Origin: Luteibacter aegosomatis
GTDB lineage: Bacteria > Pseudomonadota > Gammaproteobacteria > Xanthomonadales > Rhodanobacteraceae
NCBI RefSeq assembly: GCF_023078455.1
Contig: NZ_CP095740.1
Location: forward strand, 1,042,001-1,106,000
Reading direction: 5' to 3'
Length of the DNA stretch: 64,000 nt
The translations under genes were made by a program, and so were the position numbers. The notes below the pieces were generated by a model. It was not told the origin of the DNA. It did no database searches and saw nothing but the letters and a program-made list of their open reading frames with translations. Below, in pieces: positions 56,052-64,000 of this stretch (positions are counted from its first letter, which is position 1; the number at the start of each line of letters is the position of its first letter).

Positions 56052-58190
56052 TTACCAGATCTTCACCTGCTTGTCGCCCGAACGCACCATCTTCGCGCCG
56101 GGCTTGCATTGGAACGCCGTGGCGAAGGCTTCCATGTTCGACGGCGCGCCGATCGCGCGCAGCGAGGCCGGAGCGTGCGGGTCGACGTTGAGGTAGAGCA
56201 TCGCCTGCTTCTCGCGGATGCTGCCGCGCCATACGCGTGCCCAGTTGAGGAAGAAGCGCTGGTCCTGCGTGTAGCCGTCGATCTTGCTCTGGGCTTCCTG
56301 CGGGTTCTTCTTCAGGGCTTCCTGGAGGGCGTCGTAGGCCACGGCGGTGCCGCCCAGGTCGGCGATGTTCTCGCCCAGCGTGAGCTTGCCGTTGACGTGC
56401 AGGTCCGGGTGGTCCTTGAGCGGTGCGTACTCGTTGAACTGCGCCACGAGCTTGCCGGTGCGCTCGTCGAACTTGGCGCGGTCTTCCTTGGTCCACCAGT
56501 TCTTGTTGTTGCCGTCGCCGTCGAACTGGCTGCCTTCGTCGTCGAAGCCATGGCTGGCTTCGTGGCCGATCACCGCGCCGATGCCGCCGTAGTTGATGGC
56601 GTCGTCGCCGTTGGCGTCGAAGAACGGCGGCTGCAGGATGGCGGCCGGGAAGTTGATGGTGTTGTCGGTCGGGTTGTAATAGGCGTTGACCGTCTGCGGG
56701 GTCATGCCCCAATCCTTGCGGTCGGTCGGCTTGCCGATCTTGGCGATGTCGTAGTGATAGTTGAACTTCGAGGCGGCCTCGACGTTACCGAAGTAGTTGT
56801 CGCCCGAGACCTCCAGGCCCGACCAGTCGCGCCACTTGTCCGGGTAGCCGATCTTGGGCAGGAAGGTCTCCCACTTGGCGATGGCCTTCTGCTTGGTCTC
56901 GTCGCTCATCCAGTCGAGCTTCTCGATGCGCGCCTTCAGGGCGTTGCGCACGTTGGTCACCAGCTCGTTGGCGCGCTCCTTCGCTTCGGGCTTGAACACC
57001 TTGGCGACGTAGAGCTGGCCCAGGGCTTCGCCCATCGAGCCGTTGACCGAACCCAGCACGCGCTTCCAGCGCGGCTTCTGCTGCGGCTGGCCGGCGAGGG
57101 TCTTGCCGTAGAAGTCGAACTTGTTGTCCTGGAAGTTCTTCGACAGGTAAGGCGACGCGCTGTCGATGGCGTGGAAGCGCAGGTAGGCCTGCCACGTGGA
57201 CACCGGCGTGGACGCCAGCATCTTGTCGAACTCCTTGAAGAACTTCGGCTGCGACAGCGAGAAGCCCTTGTCGACGGTCACGCCCTGGGCGGCGAAGAAC
57301 TTCTCCCAGTTGAAGTGCGGCGTGGCCTTGTCGGCCTCGGCCACGGTGACGAAGTGGTACTGGTTTTCCGGCGTGCGCAGTTCCACCGGTGCCAGCGAGG
57401 CGGCGGCGAGCTGGGTTTCGAACTTCATCACCAGGTCGGCCTGCTTGGCCGCGTCGGCCTCGGGCACGCCGCCCAGTTCGAGGGTCTTGGTGATGTAGGC
57501 GACATAGGCCTTGCGATTGTCGGCCTGCTTCGGATCGGTGTAGTAATCCTTGGTCGGCAGGCCCAGGCCGTCCTGGTTCGCGTAGCCGATCTGCATCTTC
57601 GCGTCCTGGAAGTCGGCGCCGGAGCCGAACGAGAACACGTAACCGTTACCTTCGTTGAAGCTCGTATCGAGGAAGTCGGCGATGTCGGCCGACGACTTGA
57701 GGGCGTCGATCTTGGCCAGCTCCGGCTTCAGCGGGTCGAGGCCGGCCTTCTCGATGGCGTCCTCGTTCATGCCCGATCGGTAGAGCAGGCCGATCTTCTG
57801 CTCGATGGAGCCGGCTTTGGCGGCATCGGCGCCCTTGTCGGCGGCATCGACGATGTCGTGCTGCGTGTTGAGGCTGTTCTCAGCGAGCTGGTCGAACGCG
57901 CCCCAGCGGGTACGGTCGTCGGGAATCGGGTTGGCGGCCACCCATTTGGCGTTCACGAAGCCGTTGAAGTCGTCGCACGCATCGATGCCGGTGTCGAGCT
58001 CGGCCACGTTGAACGTGGGGCCGGCGGGCTTGGCGGCCGCGGCGGTGCTGGCCGCGGCGGGCGCGCTGCCGGCGGCGGGCGGGTTGGCGGCGGGTGCGGC
58101 GGTGCCGGCGTCATCGTGCTTGCTGCACGCGGTGCCCACGAGCGCGATGCTCAGGGCGAGTGCGAGCGGCTTCAGGTACGGCTTGGTCAT
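56052..58190 (-). CDS. M13-family (neprilysin-like) zinc metallopeptidase, lipoprotein
   Basis: 712 residues, usual length for M13 PepO-like enzymes. Lipoprotein signal with LVGTAC (Cys22), then an Ala/Pro-rich linker (about 26-58). The zinc motif is GHEASHGFDDEG (about 542-553) with the third ligand in GENIADLGG. The final CKPGAKM and VKIW C-terminus match the family. The enzyme cuts small peptides at the cell surface or in the periplasm. The terminator downstream indicates a single-gene unit. Confidence 0.94.
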   Translation of the reverse strand: MTKPYLKPLALALSIALVGTACSKHDDAGTAAPAANPPAAGSAPAAASTAAAAKPAGPTFNVAELDTGIDACDDFNGFVNAKWVAANPIPDDRTRWGAFDQLAENSLNTQHDIVDAADKGADAAKAGSIEQKIGLLYRSGMNEDAIEKAGLDPLKPELAKIDALKSSADIADFLDTSFNEGNGYVFSFGSGADFQDAKMQIGYANQDGLGLPTKDYYTDPKQADNRKAYVAYITKTLELGGVPEADAAKQADLVMKFETQLAAASLAPVELRTPENQYHFVTVAEADKATPHFNWEKFFAAQGVTVDKGFSLSQPKFFKEFDKMLASTPVSTWQAYLRFHAIDSASPYLSKNFQDNKFDFYGKTLAGQPQQKPRWKRVLGSVNGSMGEALGQLYVAKVFKPEAKERANELVTNVRNALKARIEKLDWMSDETKQKAIAKWETFLPKIGYPDKWRDWSGLEVSGDNYFGNVEAASKFNYHYDIAKIGKPTDRKDWGMTPQTVNAYYNPTDNTINFPAAILQPPFFDANGDDAINYGGIGAVIGHEASHGFDDEGSQFDGDGNNKNWWTKEDRAKFDERTGKLVAQFNEYAPLKDHPDLHVNGKLTLGENIADLGGTAVAYDALQEALKKNPQEAQSKIDGYTQDQRFFLNWARVWRGSIREKQAMLYLNVDPHAPASLRAIGAPSNMEAFATAFQCKPGAKMVRSGDKQVKIW

Positions 58191-58480
58191 GGATGTCCCT
58201 CAGGTGTGGTCATGCTTGGCGGCTGGCACCTCCCCGGCACCGGCGAACCCCGAGGATAACCCCCTCCAAAGGGGGATGGGGTGGCATGTGACGGAAGTCA
58301 TGCATGGCGGCGTTCCGTGACGCGCGTCAAAGGACTCGCACGCGATGCGCCGAGCCCGCCGCCCGGGTCTCCGTTGTCCTCCTAGTGTCATCCTCGGGAA
58401 TTAGCCTCGGGACAGCCGCATGACAGGGGATGCGGGCCAAGCCAATCGGTAGTACCCGTCCGAACCGAGGAGCCATCGTC

Positions 58481-60154
58481 ATGCGCAAGTTACTGGCCGC
58501 AGGCATCGCCTGCGTGCTCACCCTGTCCGCCGCGTCCATCACGGCGCAACAACTCGCCCCCGCCGACCAGCAGGGCGCGCTGGGCCTCTTCCCGGGCCAC
58601 GGCGGCACCCGCACGGCCACGCCGATCAAGCACCTGGTGGTGATCTTCCAGGAGAACGTCTCCTTCGATCATTACTTCGGCACCTATCCGTTCGCGCAGA
58701 ACGGACGCGGCGAGCCGGCGTTCTACGCCCGCCCGTTCACGCCGAACGTCAACGGGCTGGACCATCGCCTGCTGACGAAGAATCCCACCACGAAGAACGC
58801 CGGCAACGGCGACGCCGCGATCAATCCGTTCCGCCTGAGCCGCGCGCAGGCCGCCACGGCCGACCAGGACCACGGCTATACCGCCGAGCAACGCGCCTTC
58901 GACGGCGGCAGGATGGACCTGTTCCCGAAGTACACCGGCCGCGGCGAGACGCTGCCGGGCGGCGACGCCTCGCAGAACGGCCAGGGCCAGGTGATGGGCT
59001 ACTACGACGGCAACACCGTCACCGCGCTGTGGAACTACGCGCAATATTTCGCGATGAGCGACAACAGCTACAACACCACGTTCGGTCCGTCCTCACCGGG
59101 TGCCGTCAACCTGATCTCGGGCCAGACCAACGGCGTGATCGACACGCTCAACGGTACCGGTGCCGAGACCGACGACGGCAACGGCGGCCTGACGATGATC
59201 GGCGATCCGGACCCCATCGGCGACGTGTGCTCGTCGCCGACGGCCAACCAGGCGACCCTCGGCGGCCGCAACATCGGCAACCTGCTCAACGATCGTGGCA
59301 TCACCTGGGGCTGGTTCCAGGGCGGCTTCGACCTCACCCGCACCAATCCCGACGGCAGCACCGGTTGCGCGCGCCGCACGCTCTCGCAGGTGACCCATAG
59401 CACCTCGAACGACTACAGCCCGCACCACCAGCCGTTCCAGTACTACCCCTCCACGGCCAACCCGACCCATGCGCGTCCGACCTCGGTGGCGATGATCGGC
59501 AAGACCGACCAGGCCAACCACCAGTACGACATCGACGATTTCTACGCCGCGCTGGACGACGGCAACATACCGGCGGTGAGCTTCCTCAAGGCTCCGGCCT
59601 ACCAGGACGGCCACGCCGGTTATTCCGATCCGATCGACGAGCAGGCGTTCGTGGTGCACGTGATCAACGCCTTGCAGCAGAGCGGCGAGTGGCGCGACAC
59701 CGCCGTGGTGATCGCCTACGACGACTCCGACGGCTGGTACGACCACCAGGAATCCCCGCACGTGTACGGCTCGACCGGCAGCACCGATGCGCTCAGCGGC
59801 GACGGCGTCTGCAAGGGACGCGATACCCTGCCGGGCCTCGACGGCAAGACGCCGGCGCAGGGGCGTTGCGGCTTCGGTCCGCGCCTGCCGCTGCTGGTGG
59901 TGTCGCCGTGGGCGCGCGAGAACTTCGTCGACCATGGCGTCACCGACCAGAGCTCGATCACCCGCTTCATCGAGGACAACTGGCTCGACGGCAAGCGCAT
60001 CGGCGGCGGCTCGACCGACGCCCACGCGGGCAGCCTCGACGGCATGTTCGATTTCTTCCTGCCGCGCCTGTTCGATCGCCGCCTCATCCTCGACGAGTCG
60101 ACGGGCCAGCCGAAGAAGAACCCGGGTTGGCCGTTCGAAACCGCGCATGGTTGA
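58481..60154 (+). CDS. Secreted phosphoesterase, AcpA/phospholipase C family
   Basis: 557 residues. Sec signal (about 1-22, ending ITA). The phosphoesterase fold shows IKHLVVIFQENVSFDHYFGTYP at the start of the catalytic domain, DNSYNTTFGPSSPGAVNL, VIAYDDSDGWYDH and GFGPRLPLLVVSPWARENFVDH near the C-terminus. The family includes acid phosphatases and phospholipases C; the exact substrate is not deducible. GAGGAG lies before the ATG. It overlaps the multicopper oxidase gene by 8 nt. Confidence 0.9.
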   Translation: MRKLLAAGIACVLTLSAASITAQQLAPADQQGALGLFPGHGGTRTATPIKHLVVIFQENVSFDHYFGTYPFAQNGRGEPAFYARPFTPNVNGLDHRLLTKNPTTKNAGNGDAAINPFRLSRAQAATADQDHGYTAEQRAFDGGRMDLFPKYTGRGETLPGGDASQNGQGQVMGYYDGNTVTALWNYAQYFAMSDNSYNTTFGPSSPGAVNLISGQTNGVIDTLNGTGAETDDGNGGLTMIGDPDPIGDVCSSPTANQATLGGRNIGNLLNDRGITWGWFQGGFDLTRTNPDGSTGCARRTLSQVTHSTSNDYSPHHQPFQYYPSTANPTHARPTSVAMIGKTDQANHQYDIDDFYAALDDGNIPAVSFLKAPAYQDGHAGYSDPIDEQAFVVHVINALQQSGEWRDTAVVIAYDDSDGWYDHQESPHVYGSTGSTDALSGDGVCKGRDTLPGLDGKTPAQGRCGFGPRLPLLVVSPWARENFVDHGVTDQSSITRFIEDNWLDGKRIGGGSTDAHAGSLDGMFDFFLPRLFDRRLILDESTGQPKKNPGWPFETAHG

Positions 60155-61769
60155 TCGCCGCCGCTTCCTGAAGGGGGCGGGGTTCATGGCCGCGGCGGGA
60201 TGTGTCCCGCCGCGGCTTCTCGCGCACGACATGCATGCGATGAAACCCGTCGCGGCGGGGCAGGTGGGCAACGACCTGTGCATGCACGCCATGGGCGACA
60301 CGACGAAGATGCCGGGACTGGTCGACCCCGCGAAGCTCACGCCCTTCGTTGACGCCTTGCCCCTGCCGCCGGTTCGACGCCCCGCCGCCGGCGACACGCT
60401 GCACGTGCGCATGGCCCGCAGCTCGCAGAAACTGCATCGTGACCTGCCGCCCACCGAACTGTGGACCTACGACGGCCATTATCCCGGCCCCACCATCGAG
60501 GCACGCACGGGCACGCCGTTCGACGTGGTGTGGGAGAACGCGTTGCCCACGACGCATTTCCTGCCGGTGGATCACGCCATCTGCGGCGCCGAGGAAGACA
60601 AGCCCCAGGTGCGCGCCATCGTGCACCTGCACGGCGCCAAGGTTCCGCATGCCGACGACGGCTATCCGGAAGACTGGTACGTACCGGGAACATCGCGCCG
60701 GCATCGCTATCCGAACGCGCAGGACGCCGCCACGCTCTGGTATCACGACCACGCGATGGGCATCAACCGGCTCAACATGTACGCCGGCTTGATGGGGCTA
60801 TACCTCCTGCGTGACGAGCACGAGCTGTCGCTCGGCCTGCCGTCGGGCGAGTTCGAGCTGCCGCTGGTGTTCGCCGATCGCCTGCTGCGTGCGGACGGAC
60901 GGCTCTACTACCCCGACTCCGGCGACGCCAAGGCGCCATGGGTGCCGGAAGTCTTCGGCAACCTCACGCTGGTCAACGGCGCGATCCTGCCGCGCGCCGA
61001 CGTGCAGCCGCGACGCTATCGCCTGCGCGTGCTCAACGCGGCCAACGGCCGCTTCTACCACCTGCGTTTTCGCGACGGGCGCCCGTTCCAGGTGATCGGC
61101 TCCGACCAGGGCCTGCTCGCCGCACCGACGACGATGCGCTCGATCTTCCTCGCCCCGGGGGAGCGCGCTGACATCGTGGTGGACTTCGCCGCGTCGAAAG
61201 GCACGGCCGTCGAACTGATGAACGACGCCTTGCCGCTGATGCGCTTCGCGGTGGGCTCAGGGCAGGTGCGTGACGACAGTCGCGTACCCGAGGTATTGCG
61301 CGAGCTGCCGCGGTTCACCGAAAGCAGCGCGTCGAAGGCACGCGAGCTGACGCTGGACGAATACAGCGATTGCGTGGCCACGCCGATGCTGATGCTGCTC
61401 AACGGCAAGCGTTGGCACGATCCGGTGACCGAGACGGTGAAGCTGGGCAGCACCGAGACGTGGAGCCTGGTGAACCTCACCGAGGATACGCATCCGATCC
61501 ACCTGCACCTGGTCCGCTTCCAGATCCTCGACCGGCGCCCATACGACGTGGACGAGTACATGGAGAAGAAGACCGTCCGCTACGTCGGTCCCGCCCAGGT
61601 GCCGCCGCCGCACGAACGCGGGTGGAAGGACGTGGTGCAGGCCTATCCCGGCATGGTGACGCGCATCGTGGCCACGTTCGATGGGTATGCAGGGCGTTAT
61701 GCGTGGCATTGCCATCTCGCCGAACACGAGGCGAACGAGATGATGCGGCCATTGGAGGTGGTGGCGTGA
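60147..61769 (+). CDS. Tat-exported multicopper oxidase (CotA/CueO-like)
   Basis: 540 residues. Tat signal with VDRRRFLKGAGFM (twin Arg at 4-6). Copper ligands in IVHLHGAKVPH, WYHDHAMGINRLN, HPIHLHLVRF and WHCHLAEHEANEMM, giving the T1, T2 and T3 sites. It oxidises phenols or cuprous ions. It is translationally coupled to the phosphoesterase upstream. A His/Met-rich lead (HDMHAMKP) follows the signal and may bind copper. Confidence 0.93.
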   Translation: MVDRRRFLKGAGFMAAAGCVPPRLLAHDMHAMKPVAAGQVGNDLCMHAMGDTTKMPGLVDPAKLTPFVDALPLPPVRRPAAGDTLHVRMARSSQKLHRDLPPTELWTYDGHYPGPTIEARTGTPFDVVWENALPTTHFLPVDHAICGAEEDKPQVRAIVHLHGAKVPHADDGYPEDWYVPGTSRRHRYPNAQDAATLWYHDHAMGINRLNMYAGLMGLYLLRDEHELSLGLPSGEFELPLVFADRLLRADGRLYYPDSGDAKAPWVPEVFGNLTLVNGAILPRADVQPRRYRLRVLNAANGRFYHLRFRDGRPFQVIGSDQGLLAAPTTMRSIFLAPGERADIVVDFAASKGTAVELMNDALPLMRFAVGSGQVRDDSRVPEVLRELPRFTESSASKARELTLDEYSDCVATPMLMLLNGKRWHDPVTETVKLGSTETWSLVNLTEDTHPIHLHLVRFQILDRRPYDVDEYMEKKTVRYVGPAQVPPPHERGWKDVVQAYPGMVTRIVATFDGYAGRYAWHCHLAEHEANEMMRPLEVVA

Positions 61770-61785
61770 ATCGCCACCTCGGGGG

Positions 61786-61890
61786 AAGACGCTGGGTTCC
61801 TGCCTTCGCAGGAACGACGAGCTATAGAATCAGCCGGAACCCGAAAAATAACCTCACGTCGTTCCTGCGAAGGCAGGAACCCAGCGTCTT
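61786..61890. repeat. 34-nt perfect inverted repeat between convergent genes
   Basis: Arms 61786-61819 and 61857-61890 are perfect reverse complements around a 37-nt AT-richer loop. Each arm also contains its own hairpin, GTTCCTGC-CTTC-GCAGGAAC. This is a widespread REP type, different from the GCTCCCAC family. It lies between the convergent ends of the multicopper oxidase and M14 genes. Confidence 0.9.
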
Positions 61891-61901
61891 ACGGCCGCGC
61901 C

Positions 61902-63686
61902 CTATCGCAGCTTTTCGAGTGCCGAGGCATCCAGTCGCAGCACCGGATAATCCCCCACCTTCTGCGCCGTGTACCAAGGGCTACGCTCGAAGAAGAATGC
62001 CAGCCGCGCACGCGGGCTCGCGGCGAACGCCGCGTCGCTCTTCAGCCTGGCGTCGAACTCGTCCTTCAACGACGGATTCTCCGCGATCATCCTGCGCGCC
62101 AGCGCCTCGACCACGCGCGGCTCGCCGTATTCCTTCGGTTCGAAGATCGCATCGAGGTAACCCCAACGGAGCATCGAATCCGGTGCGCGCGCATCCAGCA
62201 GGTTGAGCGCCAGCACCGCGTCGGCGTTGTCGGCGCGTACGATCACCGTTCCCGCCGGCAATTCCACATCTTCCGTCGACGAGGCGATGTCGACGTCCTT
62301 GAGCATGTGGTGGCCTTCGAAGGGTTTCTCGGCCCATTGGGGGTGCGTCAGCACGTCGTGGGTCACCGTCACGCGCGTGGCCGACTTGGTGCGCGTATAC
62401 GGAATGCCGTGCGCGTCGAGGCGGTCGACGAGGGTGGTCCACTGCGCAGGGATCGCCCACGCCGAAGGGATCGGCGCGGCCACGTCGGGCAGGAGTCCGA
62501 CCCAGCTCTGGATCGCATAGTCCTTCTTCACCTTGGGGTCGTAACGCACCCAGGTGTCGCCGGAGATGTCGCTTTTCGTCTGCGTGAACGCGTAACCCTT
62601 CAGCGTCACCGGTTTCGGCACGGGGTCTTCCTTGAACGTGACCGGCAACGCGTTGCCCGATCGCGACGCGGCCCAGGCGTCGGCCTCCTTCGAGGCGCGG
62701 AGCAGGGCGGCCGGGTCCGCGTTCACGTGGTCCATCACGCTGCGCACCACGTCGTAGGTGCCGCGCACGCGCACCTCGTAAGGCTTGAGCATGTGCGTTT
62801 CGATCAGCAGCCCCGCGCGATTTCGGATGGCGGCGTAGCCGGTGGAGAAGCGGGGGCCGGAGCCGAAGTTGGCGATGCCCTTGGTGATGTCGCGGCCGTC
62901 CTTGAATTCGAGGTATTCCGAGGCGAGATGGCCGAGTTTTTCGTAACGCGGCATCACGTCGCCTTCGTAGGCCGCTTTTTGCCACGCCTCGATCGAGGGC
63001 GGCAGCTTGTGCGCATCCTCGGCATACCAGGTGAGGTCGTACTGGTAATCGGCACCGTCGGTGGTATGGATGTCGATCAGCAGGTCGGGCTTCCACGTGT
63101 TCCAGAGCGTCAGCCATGCGCGGGTTTCGGGAGCGTCGGCCTTGACGTAGTCGCGATTGAGGTTGAGGTACTGCGACTGGCCGCGGAAACCCATTTCCGC
63201 CGGGCCGTTCTGGTTGATGCGGAAATAAGGGCCGGTATTCTCGTGGCCGTCCACGCTGTACACGGGGATGTAGACCAGCACGGCGTGGTCGAGCAGGTGC
63301 GGCAGCCGGCCGGTCACGGCGAAGTCGCGCAACAGCATGAGGCCCGCATCCTTGCCTTCGATCTCGCCCGGGTGGATGCCGGCCTGGAGCAGCACGACGG
63401 GCTTGCCCGCGGCGCGGGCGCGTTCGGGCGTGAGGTCGCCGTCCTTCGCCGCGATCACCACGGTCATGGGCCGGCCTTCCGGCGAGGTGCCGAAGGTCTC
63501 CACGCGCAGCACGCCGGGCGCGGCATCGGCGAGGCGATGCAGGTAGGCCAGCGTATCGGCATAGGACGGCGTGGTGCGAAAGTGGGACGCCTCGGCGGGA
63601 GTGATCCAGCTGTCTTTCGCGTGGAGCGCCAGGGGGGCGGCGCAGGCGAGGGCGAGAAGGAGACGGGCGGGAAGCATCGCGGTCAT
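61902..63686 (-). CDS. M14-family zinc carboxypeptidase, secreted
   Basis: 594 residues. Signal peptide (about 1-23). Zinc motif GIHPGEIEGKD (H105, E108), a third ligand in LIDIHTTDGADY, and the catalytic Glu in GLLIETHML. The C-terminal part (about 350-594) is an additional domain not found in simple M14 enzymes. A second start at ATG 63677 is possible. It is divergent from the ECF sigma factor; a 17-bp palindrome lies between. Confidence 0.92.
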   Translation of the reverse strand: MTAMLPARLLLALACAAPLALHAKDSWITPAEASHFRTTPSYADTLAYLHRLADAAPGVLRVETFGTSPEGRPMTVVIAAKDGDLTPERARAAGKPVVLLQAGIHPGEIEGKDAGLMLLRDFAVTGRLPHLLDHAVLVYIPVYSVDGHENTGPYFRINQNGPAEMGFRGQSQYLNLNRDYVKADAPETRAWLTLWNTWKPDLLIDIHTTDGADYQYDLTWYAEDAHKLPPSIEAWQKAAYEGDVMPRYEKLGHLASEYLEFKDGRDITKGIANFGSGPRFSTGYAAIRNRAGLLIETHMLKPYEVRVRGTYDVVRSVMDHVNADPAALLRASKEADAWAASRSGNALPVTFKEDPVPKPVTLKGYAFTQTKSDISGDTWVRYDPKVKKDYAIQSWVGLLPDVAAPIPSAWAIPAQWTTLVDRLDAHGIPYTRTKSATRVTVTHDVLTHPQWAEKPFEGHHMLKDVDIASSTEDVELPAGTVIVRADNADAVLALNLLDARAPDSMLRWGYLDAIFEPKEYGEPRVVEALARRMIAENPSLKDEFDARLKSDAAFAASPRARLAFFFERSPWYTAQKVGDYPVLRLDASALEKLR

Positions 63687-63696
63687 GGTGCGGTCC

Positions 63697-63713
63697 GACG
63701 GGATATTCCCGTC
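63697..63713. promoter_or_regulatory. 17-bp palindrome between M14 peptidase and ECF sigma genes
   Basis: GACGGGA-TAT-TCCCGTC, a perfect palindrome with 7-bp arms, 11 nt upstream of the peptidase start and 52 nt upstream of the sigma factor start. It is a plausible operator for one of the two divergent genes. Confidence 0.5.
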
Positions 63714-63764
63714 ATTGTGTGATTTTTTCGTCCCGGCGGCGAATCATGGAGGAAAGGAGAGGGT

Positions 63765-64000
63765 ATGACCGACGACCGGCGACAACGCTGCGAGATCCTG
63801 TTACGCGAACACCGCGCGATCCTGTTCAAGGTGGCGGCGGTGTACGCGCACGACGTGGAAGACCGCCACGACCTCGCGCAGGAAATCGCCTTGCAGGTGT
63901 GGCGATCGTTCGCTTCGTACGACGCCTCGCGACCGTTTTCCACGTGGATGTACCGCGTGGCGCTCAACGTGGGCCTGTCGCATGCGCGGCGTCGCAGCGA
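63765..64000 (+). CDS. ECF-type RNA polymerase sigma factor (3' end missing)
   Basis: At least 78 residues, open to the window end. Region 2 is clear: LFKVAAVYAHDVEDRHDLAQEIALQVWRSF (in two pieces: helix 2.1-2.2 with DVEDRHDLAQEI, and then FSTWMYRVALNVGLSHAR for 2.3-2.4). GGAGAGGGT precedes ATG 63765. An anti-sigma gene is probably downstream, outside the window. Confidence 0.9.
   Translation, partial: MTDDRRQRCEILLREHRAILFKVAAVYAHDVEDRHDLAQEIALQVWRSFASYDASRPFSTWMYRVALNVGLSHARRRS

Noticed and set aside
55989..58259. A 756-residue plus-strand open frame over the M13 peptidase
   Set aside because: The minus strand encodes a complete zinc peptidase with signal and active site; the plus frame is Val/Leu/Arg-rich and motif-free.
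58255..58280. CCCCCT-CCAA-AGGGGG as a terminator
   Set aside because: Only six pairs, no T-tract, and it lies upstream of both divergent genes, so it is not at a gene end.
58317..58330. GTGAC-GCGC-GTCAA as a seventh FNR-type box
   Set aside because: It has a mismatch in the most important first T and lies 127-157 nt from the flanking starts, outside the pattern of the other six.
62307..63722. A 471-residue plus-strand open frame over the M14 gene
   Set aside because: Antisense to a clear carboxypeptidase; no domain, no ribosome-binding site.

Overview
This window is about 64 kb of GC-rich, densely coding bacterial chromosome. It contains no insertion sequence, integrase, CRISPR array, rRNA or tRNA that I can see, and no gene-free stretch longer than 300 bases. 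The content points to a gammaproteobacterium of the Xanthomonadales/Lysobacterales, probably a Rhodanobacteraceae relative such as Luteibacter or Dyella. The reasons are a MurD2-type ligase (the lineage that makes its peptidoglycan D-Glu by epimerising an L-Glu precursor), an AmgK/MurU recycling pair, REP-like elements built around GCTCCCAC, and a suf operon led by an Rrf2 regulator. The taxon is an inference.

Layout. 0-7.3 kb: end of murD2, a FliK-like/FlhB-C-like flagellar pair under a sigma-28-type promoter, then tgt-yajC-secD-secF. 7.4-12 kb: small unknown proteins, an orphan PAS histidine kinase, and motAB behind a second sigma-28 promoter. 12-17.8 kb: amgK-murU (minus strand), a secreted amine oxidase/cytochrome c/RidA operon, and a nucleotide-sugar dehydrogenase.

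17.8-33.8 kb is the most distinctive region. It holds eight universal-stress-protein genes, a beta-CASP RNA hydrolase, a P-type ATPase, an Nramp transporter, an MgtC/SapB-DUF4010 protein, a hybrid histidine kinase with an OmpR-type regulator, and a Crp/Fnr regulator. The regulator has no N-terminal Fe-S cysteines but keeps the FNR E-x-x-S-R recognition helix. Six near-perfect palindromes TTGAY-N4-RTCAA lie 58-82 bases upstream of start codons of this island. In two of them a -10-like hexamer follows at exactly the spacing of a class II FNR promoter. I read this as one compact low-oxygen/NO/stress-persistence regulon.

33.8-41 kb: glnK-amtB with a sigma-54 promoter and tandem NtrC-like sites, a MocR/cupin/AhpD-like module, an EnvZ/OmpR-like pair, mlaA, and an orphan MbcA/ParS-like antitoxin. 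41.3-48 kb: the suf operon (Rrf2 regulator, sufB, an ACT-domain protein, sufC, sufD, sufS) followed by a GNAT and a Rieske ferredoxin. 48-54 kb: a CPBP protease-like protein, a MipA-like outer-membrane protein, and a four-gene operon of unknown pathway (HAD phosphatase, class III aminotransferase, FemAB-like GNAT, arginase-fold enzyme). 54-64 kb: a YeiH transporter with a divergent LysR regulator, an M13 peptidase, an AcpA-like phosphoesterase overlapping a Tat-exported multicopper oxidase, an M14 carboxypeptidase and the start of an ECF sigma factor.

At three gene ends (murD2, the 75-residue unknown protein at 11.7 kb, and the multicopper oxidase), convergent genes are separated by long, nearly perfect inverted repeats (34-36 nt arms). 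A fourth related element follows sufS, and a separate 24-nt repeat lies upstream of tgt.
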